64,000 nt of DNA from Macrostomum hystrix (lineage: Eukaryota > Platyhelminthes > Macrostomidae), in the NCBI GenBank assembly GCA_950097015.1, contig CATNEN010000024.1, positions 1,865,501 to 1,929,500 on the forward strand. Reading direction: 5' to 3'. The translations under genes were made by a program, and so were the position numbers. Shown piece by piece: positions 47,101-59,100 of this stretch. Below the pieces are notes generated by a model, which had not been told where the DNA came from, did not search any database, and worked only from the letters and a program-made list of their open reading frames with translations. Position 1 is the first letter of the stretch. The number at the start of each line of letters is the position of its first letter.

Positions 47101-50100
47101 GTTCCCATTCCACTGACAGGACGTGCAGCGATGCAGGATTCATAAAGAATCATGAATTTAGTTCCCATTCCACTGACAGGGCGTGCAGCGATGCAGGATT
47201 CATAAAGAATCATGAATTTAGTTCCCATTCCACTGACAGGACGTGCAGCGATGCAGGATTCATAAAGAATCATGAATTTAGTTCCTATTCCACTGACAGG
47301 ACGTGCAGCGATGCAGGATTCATAAAGAATCATGAATTTAGTTCCCATTCCACTGACAGGACGTGCAGCGATGCAGGATTCATAAAGAATCATGAATTTA
47401 GTTCCCATTCCACTGACAGGACGTGCAGCGATGCAGGATTCATAAAGAATCATGAATTTAGTTCCCATTCCACTGACAGGACGTGCAGCGATGTGTTTTC
47501 TCAGGAAATTGGCGGCCTCGAAAACAGATACGGCCAGATTCGATTTGAACACCGATTTTAGGGCAGAGCAGCTGCGCCTCATCTCTCCCGAGTATTTTAT
47601 ACATCCTTGATGCCGCTTCTTCAAAGCCTTCTCTCTATTCTCATTTTATTAGTGAAGGGAGGTCTGGGCTAGGTTGAGACTCGAGTCAGTCCTCCCGCGT
47701 CTCTGCACTAGATTTAGTATCCACGCTGAGTAGGGAAGGAAGGGATTGGTAAATGATGAGCCCAGCTGCTCCACTTCAATCGGCCCTGTCCCTCTTCCTT
47801 CGCTCTGCGTGTCCTCCTCACCCCCAGCATTTCAGCTGCAGCAGCTGCAAGGGAGGCACCAATGAATGCGGTGGCACTTTTCATATTTTGAAGAATGGGA
47901 CGACCCGGTGCATCAGGAGGGTCATTAGGCCAATTTTTTAGTGCTTCTCCTTTAGGCGGGGTAGGCGTGCGGGGAAGAATGAAGTGGGTAGTGAGGCGAA
48001 CGACTTTTCCCCCTGGAGTTTGAGCCGCTCTGGTATGGCTGGGGCTATTTGCTTATTGCAACCATTTCCAAAACTGGACTCAAGAAGGGATCAACTTTTA
48101 GACTGCAGAAATGATAGTAGTGGAATCGAGATGCCGTATTCTTCCATAGCCAGGGCGATGGAAACCAATCCGGAGTTTGAAACTGAAGTGTTCCCCTAAA
48201 TCCCTACTCAGAATACACACTATTCCGATCACTTCTCGCAGTTACTTCCTGTACTGAGGGGCTGTAGCTCTCTCTCCGCATGTCTTCCAGAAGAAAAACT
48301 TGAGCCTATTCAGAATTAAACTGGCAATTTAAAGCTAAACTTAAAGTTGGAACTAAACAATGAAAAATCTAGCAAACTCAATTTAGCAACCTCCTTAATC
48401 TAGCTACCTGTTCAATCTAGCTACCTGTTCAATCGAGCTACCTGTTCAATCTAGCTACCTGTTCAATCGAGCGACCTGTTCAATCTAGCTACCTGTTCAA
48501 TCTAGCTACCTGTTCAATCTAGCTACCTGTTCAATCTAGCTACCTGTTCAATCTAGCTACCTGTTCAATCTAGCTACCTGTTCAGTCTAGCTACCTGTTC
48601 AATCTAGCTACCTGTTCAGTCTAGCTACCTGTTCAATCTAGCTACCTGTTCAATCTAGCTACCTGTTCAATCTAGCTACCTGTTCAATCTAGCTACCTGT
48701 TCAATCTAGCTGCCTGTTCAATCTACAGTAGTTACCTCTTCAATCTAGCTACCTGTTCAATCTACAGTAGTTACCTCTTCAATCTAGCTACCTGTTCAAT
48801 CTAGCTACCTGTTCAATCTAGCTGCCTGTTCAATCTACAGTAGTTACCTCTTCAATCTAGCTACCTGCGTCAGTAGCAAATAATTCAATGACTTAAGAAT
48901 TGCAATGCCTTCTGTTCCAAGGGTTGATAGTCCTGCGAAGTGAGAAAAGTTGTTTAACCCCAGCTGACAGCACAGTTAATATCCTCTTAAAAATATTTGA
49001 GCGCCCTTTTCTATTTCCAATACAAACTAAACTTTTGTTTCGTTTTAAAGTTAAAGAAATATTGCCATGTCGACCTCAACACTGCTAGATCCAACCCCTG
49101 ATTTCGCTTTGGTGTCAGTCTATGTAGGTTTATAGTTGGCCAGTACTCAAGTGTCTGGCGAACCGGCGTTAATCGAAAAAAATAAAAGACTGTACGCAGC
49201 AACCTTTGCCGATTTATCGGAAATGACAGCCGAAGCCGCCCAAGATTTGCATAGTAACTATGCTGCATGGCCGCCTTGAGGCACCACCCAGATGCCGCAG
49301 TCCACTAGAGTCTCTTTCTCTCTGTCTCGTTTATTTTGAATTATTCAAGTTTATTAGAGCCGCCTGGGTGGGCCCGAGCGGTTGGCTGGGGTCGGGTGTC
49401 CCCTCAGCCCACCCGCATCATCCCCCCGTCGCGTGGAGGATGGGAGACGAGCAGCAGCTGAACTTGCAGCAACAGCAGCAGCAGAGTCGAGATGCCATAC
49501 TACTGAGGAGAAAAAGCAGACTGATAAGAAGTTCGCATTCGCAGAGCCGCTTTCGCAGGCCCTCTATAACATCCCTAACACTGGCCTTTCTCCGCCCGCC
49601 TGCTGTGTCTCTATCAGTCTCGGGAGCAGAACGCGAAAACCAATATAAAGCCATTCAGGCACTCGCACAGGGGTAGGTTATTTTTCCCTTCTGTTTTTAT
49701 TTGCCGAAACTCGACGAGGCTAGAATAGAAGGAATCTCGTAGAATTTGTCTGGAATTTCCTGTAGAGCGAAGAAAAATGGCAGCTTATTGTCTATAGTAT
49801 ATTATACTCGTATTAACCAGTCCATGGACTGAACAGCCGTACGCAGCCGTCAGATGCGCCGCGCAATAGCTGCGGCTGTGCAGTCGGCTGCGCATGTGGC
49901 CCAATTAGTGCAGGTGCAGCTGCACATAAAGCAGCAACATTATTTAAAGAATTCATTAACACAAATTTAGGTCAAATCCAAGCCGGTGATAAAAATCTTC
50001 AAAAGAAATTATGCTGTAGAAATTTTTTTGTCGAGTTGCATCATTCCTCTAGCCAGCCCCGAGATTGAGCTTCGAGCTGCGATCAGCAACGGTAGAAAAT

Positions 50101-53100
50101 TGCCGGCCTCAAGAATAAGGCGAGGGACGTCCTCTGCTCAGGGAGGGGGGCGGCGATTTAATCCCGCCGTGTGATGAAAATCCCCAATAGGATTAAGGAA
50201 GGGGCAAAGAGGCAAAAATTGCCAGCCGTGAACAAGCGGAAAGAAGGAAGGCGGTTCTTTGACGCGAACCTGGCAACCGGGAGCTTGGCGTGCTCCCCTT
50301 ATCTCACCTCCAACTCCCTTATCGTCGATTTGAGAAAAGGCTGCGCAACCTGGAGGATTCAAACCTGCTGGGGATTCGCCGCCCTCCCCATCCTCCATCG
50401 CCACCCCCGCACCACTGGTGCCGAGTGCCATTTCTGGCGCGTTAAAAGAAGAAAAAAGATGGACAGAGAAAGCGACAGACAGGCCCGGGAGCAGTGGCAT
50501 TCGAGATGCGTCACCAGGCATGGGAATGCGGCTCAGACTAGATAGGTAAAGTGGGATTTTCGGGAAGTAATCAAAGGTAGTTAAAAATGGCGAAGAGCTC
50601 ATTGCCACGGGGATCATTAGCTGCTGCAGGTGCCTCTAACTGCATATTGCTCTAATTTTGTCCAAGATCTGACTGACATAAAGACCTGATTATGCCATGA
50701 GCATTGCCTGAGCCACATCTCAAATACAGATTCTCTAATCCCGAATCCCCAAATTACTCATAGTATCCATAAGTTCAGAAAACAAGAATTAAGGAAAAAC
50801 GGTAAGAATAACGAAAGGCTATTTCCGAATCAATCCATTTCCGAATCGCGACTAATCCATTTCCGAATCTTGATAACCCGCTTCCGAATCTCGAGAAAAC
50901 CATTTCCGAATCGCGACAATCCATTTCCGAATCTCAAGAAATCCAATTCCGAATCTCGACAATCCATATCCGAATTTCAACAATCCATTTCCGAATCTCG
51001 ACAATTCATTTCCGAATCTCGATAATCCGTTTCCAAATCTCGATAAGCCGTTTCCGAATCTCGATAATCCGTTTCCGAATCTCGAAAATCCATTTCCGAA
51101 TCTCGATAATCCGTTTCCAAATCTCGATAAGCCGTTTCCGAATCTCGATAATCCGTTTCCGAATCTTGATAATCCATTTCCGAATCTCGATAATCCGTTT
51201 CCAAATCTCGATAAGCCGTTTCCTAAACTCGAGAAAACCATTTCCGAATCTCGAGAAAACCATTTCTGAATCTCGAGAAAACCATTTCTGAATCTCGAGA
51301 AAACCATTTCTGAATCTTGAGAAAACCATTTCTGAATCTTGATAATCCATTTCCAAATCCTGTACACAGGTTTCCGATTCCTGAACGCGCATTTCCGAAT
51401 CCTTAATTTAAAAATGTAACTCCTGAAAATCAAATCCCAGCTATGAATTTGCAAGTTTCGTGATTTCGGAACAGTGATAGCCCACTCGAGGTGCAATTTT
51501 GCAGCTTTCGTTCTGGCCACTTTCATTGGTCCGGTTTGCCGTCACAGAAGCTGGCCAAAGGCCATTCATTTTGCCGCGCATACATCAGACGATCTCGCAA
51601 TCATATTACTGCCATTATTACGAGTATTATTATTTGTATTTTATTATCGTAGCTCATATTAATGCGTCCCCGAATCTTATTCGCAGTTATTATTTTTCGA
51701 TTTATGAGTAGCGTCAAGCCAAACCTGATCAGGGCGAGTGCAGTCTGTGTTCGGGCTGGGGGAAAAATCATTTTCATGATGAAATGAAGTCGTTCTGACT
51801 GGCAGAAGAGGAAGAGTTAGCGGAGCGGAGGGAGGCATAGAACCACAGGGCCAGCCACATGCGGGTGTATCTGCATCGAGGCCAGCTCGGAAGCTCTCTT
51901 CGTCTTGTTCGGTCTGAAATAAATTTTTATTCGCCAGTGCAGCAACTATGGGACCGAAGTGGGCGGTCTGAGACCACTGCTCACAGATGATTGATGGCTT
52001 GCCGTACAAGCTGGGCCCACGAGTTTAGTCAGCTTGGCACCCTCTCAACATCTGTCTCAGTTTCTGTACCACTTTCCGCATACTCTGAACTCACTCTCAT
52101 TTGCTCTGAAGCAACAGCAGCAGCTACCGAATGCCGAAAATGCTATTGACAAGCTCTGGCCATAACCACAGTACGATTTGAAGTTGATTAATTAACTCGA
52201 TTTTTAATACACTGAATGAGAATGAGATTGGCTCCAAGAGAGTGATCAGTAGGAGAGAGAGCGATCAGTAGGAGAGAGAGAGTGATCAGTATTACAGAGG
52301 TTGCAGCCTAGTGGTTAGGGCGTCGGACTCACGACTTGAAGGTCGGGGGTTCGATTCCCGACTCCCCTGAACAATTTGTGTCCTTTAGCAAGACACTTAA
52401 CTCTGCATTGCTTCAGTTCACCCATCTGTTAAATCGGTACCAGCATCAGCTGGGATAATTGAAGGTGGGTGTGGCGTCCCCCCAGTCCGTGGACTGAACA
52501 GCTGTACGCAGCCTTCAGATGCGCCGCGCATTAGCTGCGGCTGTGCTGTCGGCTGCACATCTGACCCAATTGGGGCAGGTGTAATAAATTATTATTATTA
52601 TTTATTATTAATTAAAGAGTGATCAGTAGGAAAGAGTGATCCGTAGGAGAGTGATCAGTAGGAAAGAGTGATCCGTAGGAGAGTGATCAGTAGGAAAGAG
52701 TGATCAGTAGGAAAGAGTGATAAGTAGGAAAGAGTGATCCGTAGGAGAGTGACCAGTAGGAAAGAGTGATCCGTAGGAGAGTGATCAGTAGAAAAGAGTG
52801 ACCAGTAGGAAAGAGTGATCCGTAGGAGAGTGATCAGTAGGAAAGAGTGATCCGTAGGAAAGAGTGATCAGTAGGAAAGAGTGACCAGTAGGAGAGTGAT
52901 CAGTAGAAAAGAGTGATCAGTAGAAAAGAGTGATCAGTAGGAAAGAGTGATCAGTAGGAAAGAGTGATCCGTAGGAGAGTGATCAGTAGAAAAGAGTGAT
53001 CAGTAGAAAAGAGTGATCAGTAGGAAAGAGTGATCAGTAGGAAAGAGTGATCCGTAGGAGAGTGATCAGTAGGAAAGAGTGATCAGTAGGAAAGAGTGAT

Positions 53101-56100
53101 CAGTAGGAAAGAGTGATCAGTAGGAAAGAGTGATCAGTAGGAAAGAGTGACCAGTAGGAGAGTGATCAGTAGGAAAGAGTGATCAGTAGGAGAGTGATCA
53201 GTAGGAAAGAGTGATCAGTAGGAAAGAGTGATCAGTAGGAAAGAGTGATCAGTAGAAAAGAGTGATCAGTAGGAAAGAGTGATCAGTAGGAGAGTGATCA
53301 GTAGGAACGAGTGATCAGTAGGAGACTGATTGCGAGGCAATCATCAGATTATTTTTTTATTGGAAATCCAGCAGACTTTAGCTACTAGCATTCTCTATTC
53401 GGATCGATAGTTTCGTTATCTACTTATGATACTACTTACGGCAGTATTAAGAGCAGCAAAAGAAGCAATATTGAAAAATAAATGCTACTTAAGTGCAGAA
53501 TTTGTAGAAAAGCAGCGATAAATAATTGAAATGCAACGTGCCTGACTTGACGAACCCTATAAAAATGCTCAGATAATCGAATTCGAGGCAGCTGACTTAA
53601 AAACTGGCTTCCAATTTGTGAGTGAGTAAGGATAGCGCATCCACTGCGCGGCTCAGAAAATACTTCGTTGGTGCCACAGCCCTGGAAGTGGACACCGCCG
53701 GGCTGGCGCTGTCCCTGAAGTCCCCAGGTGGTCATATTTCCAGGACTTCAATTGGGTATAAAAGTCGATGCGCAGTCGGAAAGAAACTAATGATCAGACC
53801 AACGAGCAGACGATATTGACCAAAGAGCGAGCTTGAAAGTGTTGTTCTTGTGTTAGCAGCTCCCCAGCAAATTCTGACTCACTCCTGAGTGTCTCAAGTG
53901 CTCTTTAGACTACTCTCTTTAGAATAGCAAGTGCTGCTAAAGAACTCGCGCCAGATATCTGAGTCAGCCTGTCATGCAGGACCACAGCGGTAAGCAGGCG
54001 CTTCACTTTCGGATCTAATGACGATTGGGCCAAACATGAAGGTTAAGGGCATTGTTGCTATGAATCGTAATAATCATCTGAATGGGATTTGGAATCCCAT
54101 TCCCTTTTTGTAGCTTGTAGCTACCGAGACTCCACATGGAGGCTTTGGGTTCCACAAGTTCCTTTTGGGATATTCGGAATATTGTTGTCTAGAAATATCT
54201 TTAATTTTCGGGGCACAGACTTTCTTTGAGAAAACGAAGTTACTTTGGCACGTAAAAGTTCATATGGTGGCATTGCGTTCCAAAGAGAGACATTGGGTTC
54301 CGTAAGGAGGCATTGGGTTTCACCAAACCACCAGGAGGCATTGGGTTCCATTGGATTTCTTAGGGATTTTATTGGATTCCACATGGAGGCATTGGGTTCC
54401 ATATGGAGGCATTGGATTCCCATTTGGAGGCAATGGATTCCACTAGGAGGCAATAGGTTCCACATGGAGGCATGGGGTTCCATATGGAGGCATTGGTTTC
54501 CATAGAGAGGCTTTGCGTTCCATAGAGAGGCTTTGTGTTCCATAGTGAGGCTTTGTGTTCCATAGTGAGGCTTTGTGTTCCATAGTGAGGCTTTGTGTTC
54601 CATAGTGAGGCTTTGTGTTCCATAGTGAGGCTTTGTGTTCCATAGTGAGGCTTTGTGTTCCATAGAGAGGCTTTGTGTTCCATAGTGAGGCTTTGTGTTC
54701 CATAGTGAGGCTTTGTGTTCCATAGTGAGGCTTTGTGTTCCATAGTGAGGCTTTGTGTTCCATAGTGAGGCTTTGTGTTCCATAGTGAGGCTTTGTGTTC
54801 CATAGTGAGGCTTTGTGTTCCATAGAGAGGCTTTGTGTTCCATAGTGAGGCTTTGTGTTCCATAGTGAGGCTTTGTGTTCCATAGTGAGGCTTTGTGTTC
54901 CATAGTGAGGCTTTGTGTTCCATAGTGAGGCTTTGTGTTCCATAGTGAGGCTTTGTGTTCCATAGTGAGGCTTTGTGTTCCATAGTGAGGCTTTGTGTTC
55001 CATAGTGAGGCTTTGTATTCCATAGTGAGGCTTTGTGTTCCATAGTGAGGCTTTGCGTTCCATAGAGAGGCTTTGTGTTCCAATTGGAGGCATTGGGTTC
55101 CAATTGGAGGCTTTGGGTTCCATTTGGAGGCACTGGGTTCCACAAGGAGGCATTGGCTTCCATATGGAGGCATTGGGTTTCACCAAACTACCAGGAGGCA
55201 TTCTGTTCCATAGGATTTCTTAGGGATTTCTTTGGATTCCATAGGGAGGCATTGAGTTTCATAAGGAGGCATTGGATTCCATTTGGAGGCATTGCATTGG
55301 GTTCCATAGAGTGGCTTTGTGTTCCATAGAGAGGCAATTCGTTCCATTTAGAGGCATTGGGTTCCATTTGAAGGCATCGGGTTCTACATGGAGACATTGG
55401 GTTCCACATAGAGACATTGGGTTCCACATGGAGACATTGGGTTCCACATAGAGACATTGGGTTCCACATGGAGACATTGGGTTCCACATAGAGACATTGG
55501 GTTCCACATGGAGACATTGGGTTCCACATGGAGACATTGGGTTCCACATGAAGACATTGGGTTCCACATGGAGACATTGGGTTCCACATGAAGACATTGG
55601 GTTCCACATGGAGACATTGGGTTCCACATGGAGACATTGGGTTCCACATAGAGACATTGGGTTCCACATGGAGACATTGGGTTCCACATGGAGACATTGG
55701 GTTCCACATGAAGACATTGGGTTCCACATGGAGACATTGGGTTCCACATGGAGACATTGGATTCCACATGGAGACATTGGGTTCCACATGGAGACATTGG
55801 GTTCCACATGGAGACATTGGGTTCCACATAGAGACATTGGGTTCCACATGGAGACATTGGGTTCCACATGGAGACATTGGGTTCCACATAGAGACATTGG
55901 GTTCCACATGGAGACATTGGGTTCCACATGGAGACATTGGGTTCCACACGGAGACATTGGGTTCCACATGGAGACATTGGGTTCCTCTATTAAAAGCGCA
56001 ACATGAGGCAGAAAGTAACGCAAAGCTTGGCGCAGCAAGATCTGTAAACTCTCACTATTCTAAAAGCTCACATGCCCCTCTTACCCCGGCTCTCCTTCTC

Positions 56101-56140
56101 ACTCTTCTAATTTAGCCTCATCAGCTTAGCCAGCCGCTTG

Positions 56141-56171
<31 letters not shown>

Positions 56172-59100
56172 CTGACAGGAGGCAGTAAACGGCGAGCGAT
56201 CTTCGATCCCTATCAGTATCTCCTCGTGCGCTTGATGGCGCCACTTGAGGAGGCCAGTGGGCAGCGGAGGATAATTTTTAGCAGCCAAAAAGATGAAGCA
56301 GGAAAAGAGAAAGGCGTCAGCTGAGGCGCCTAAACTCTGAGCAGACTGAGAGCACGATCATGAGCAAGCTGCGGACGGCTGATATTCCCCAAGTGCAATT
56401 CAAGCACACAGCACTTCGCTTGTGAAGCCTAATGCGGATAGAGAAGGAAGAGACAGGAAACGGTCGCATTCATTTAGTGCTTTGGTGAGTGGGATAGATA
56501 GGGGAAAGTGGCCAGGCCACTGAATATGTGTGTCTCCATGCTCACGAAAGCGCAGACCTAAATTTGCTCAATTTCTCTAGCGAAGATCCGGCTCTATGGG
56601 AGGATTAGTGAGAATTAATATTACTCTGAATTGAACTGAAACTGAATTCAATTCAACTCAATAGAATGGCTGTCCAGTCACAACTAGTCACAGGTGAAGC
56701 ATTGACTGCGGCTCCAGTTCATTATTATGGTCTTTTTTCAATCTCCATGAATGCAACTCCTGTTGACTCTAGCTGGCCGACCTAATTAGTCATAGAATTA
56801 ATTTGCAGTTGCTTATTGTGGAAACTATAATTCTGTTTACCCCAAAGACACCGTCGCATGCGGGTAGCGGAGAGGAACATTATGGGTGAGAAGAGTGGAG
56901 GAAAGGAGAGCAATCGGGAAAATAGGTGAGAGATGTGAGTACACAGTAGAAGGGGGAGCATTAAAGAACAGTGGACATATTCTCCAAAATGCTGAAACAA
57001 TTTGCCAGCAGAGAAGTTGAAGCTTTTGTCGACGTAGGAGGGGAGAGCAAGCCGCTGACAACCTGAATTTTTTGCGTGGGAATGCGGGGAACACATGGTT
57101 GAAGCGGATTGTGTCACGTGACAGGAAGTCAGTGAGCAGTGCCAGTGCAGGTGGGGAGGACTTTGGAATGGGACTGATGCTCTCTGCTCTCTTGTCTCTG
57201 TTTCCTTTGTTCCTCTGTCCGTAGCCGGTAGCAGCGCAGCGCAGCACTCGCTCCTGTGCTCGGGTGCTCTAGTCCGAGCTGAGGGGCGCGAAATAAAATG
57301 CCTGAAAAAATATAGCTCCGCATTCCCCAATTCCCCAGTCTACTACCTGCTCCTGCCCCCACTTGAAGCAGCTCCAACCAGCCCAACCTCCTCCCCACTG
57401 CCTGCGCTGCCATTCAGAGTTCCCGCTGGTCCCAGCCAACTGGGTGGCCGGGACGGCCCTGCGCCTGTACCTACCACCGCCTCATTCCTGTTATGTAGTG
57501 CTGGCCGTAATGCACTCTCATTTGGCAGTACCAGCAGTAAGAGTTGGATTAAAGCCAGTGTGACAGTCGATCGCTCAAGTCTAACCTACTAAAGAAACTG
57601 TTGGTAGCCTGCAGAGCTGGGCTGCTAGGAGTAAATAGGATTCAGCTGCAATTATCCTATAGTCCACTCAATAATATAGTTCAAAGTTTTCACGCTAGAC
57701 ATGGCGAGCGTAGAGTCGAGAGATTTGCCGCATCACCCGGTGCCAGTGATGGGCCCAATGCGGGTCGGCAGCATGCGCAAGCAGCAGGGCAGTCCGCGAG
57801 ACTATGGTAAGAGCCGCCATGCAGTCTGCTTCATGCGGTGGAGTCCATCTTGGTATTGTTCTGTCTGACCAGATACTTCCGTTACATTCGTTACATTCCA
57901 GCCGATAGTTTAAAATCTTATTCTGGGTAAATACACTCCAGCCTCATGCCTAGAAGAGTGTCATCACACCCCAGCCTCTTGTCTAGCAATGCGTCATTAC
58001 ACCCCAGCCTCATGCCTAGCCCAGTGTCATTGGAATCATTACAGCCCAGCCTCTTGTCTAGCAATGCGTCAGTATACCCCAGCCTCGTGCCTAGCCCAGT
58101 GTCATTGGAATCATTACATCCCAGCCTCTTGTCTAGCACAGTGTCATCACACCCCAGCCTCTTGTCTAGCAATGCGTCATTACACCCCAGCCTCATGCCT
58201 AGCCCAGTGTCATTAGAATCATTACATCCCAGCCTCCTGCCTAGCACAGTGTCATTGGAATCATTACATCCCAGCCTCTTGCCTAGCACAGTGTCATCAC
58301 ACCCCAGCCTCTTGTCTAGCAATGCATCATTACACCCCAGCCTCATGCCTAGCCCGGTGTCATTGGAATCATTACATCCCAGCCTCTTGTCTAGCACAGT
58401 GTCATCACACCCCAGCCTCTTGTCTAGCAATGCGTCATTACACCCCAGCCTCATGCCTAGCCCAGTGTCATTGGAATCATTACATCCCAGCCTCTTGCCT
58501 AGCACAGTGTCATTAGAATCATTACATCCCAGCCTCTCGCCTAGCACAGTGTCATTAGAATCATTACATCCCAGCCTCTCGCCTAGCACAGTGTCATTAG
58601 AATCATTACATCCCAGCCTCTCGCCTAGCACAGTGTCATTAGAATCATTACATCCCAGCCTCCTGCCTAGCACAGTGTCATTGGAATCATTACAGCCCAG
58701 CCTCTTGTCTAGCAATGCGTCATTATACCCCAGCCTCATGCCTAGCACAGTGTCATTAGAATCATTACACCCCAGCCTCTTGCCTAGCACAGTGTCATTA
58801 GAATCATTACACCCCAGCCTCCTGCCTAGCACAGTGTCATTAGAATCATTACACCCCAGCCTCTCGCCTAGCACAGTGTCATTAGAATCATTACATCCCA
58901 GTCGCTTGCCTAGCACAGTGTCATTAGAATCATTACACCCCAGCCTCTTGCCTGGCACAGTGTCATTAGAATCATTACATCCCAGCCTCTTGCCTGGCAC
59001 AGTGTCATTAGAATCATTACATCCCAGCCTCTTGCCTGGCACAGTGTCATTAGAATCATTACATCCCAGCCTCTTGCCTGGCACAGTGTCATTAGAATCA

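Noticed and set aside
46458-47624. 388-codon minus-strand frame with 20-residue repeats
   Set aside because: Seventeen copies of a 60-bp minisatellite plus chance flanks; no start context or splice support.
49440-49676. Gln-rich protein start (MGDEQQLNLQQQQQQ)
   Set aside because: No phase-1 donor of acceptable strength and no family match; left unassigned.
54121-56115. Several 170-350-codon frames on both strands
   Set aside because: All are readings of the same 20-bp arrays.
56360-56484. Further stomatin first exons at 56360 and 56432
   Set aside because: Their donors fall in phase 0 and phase 2 and cannot join the shared exon in frame.
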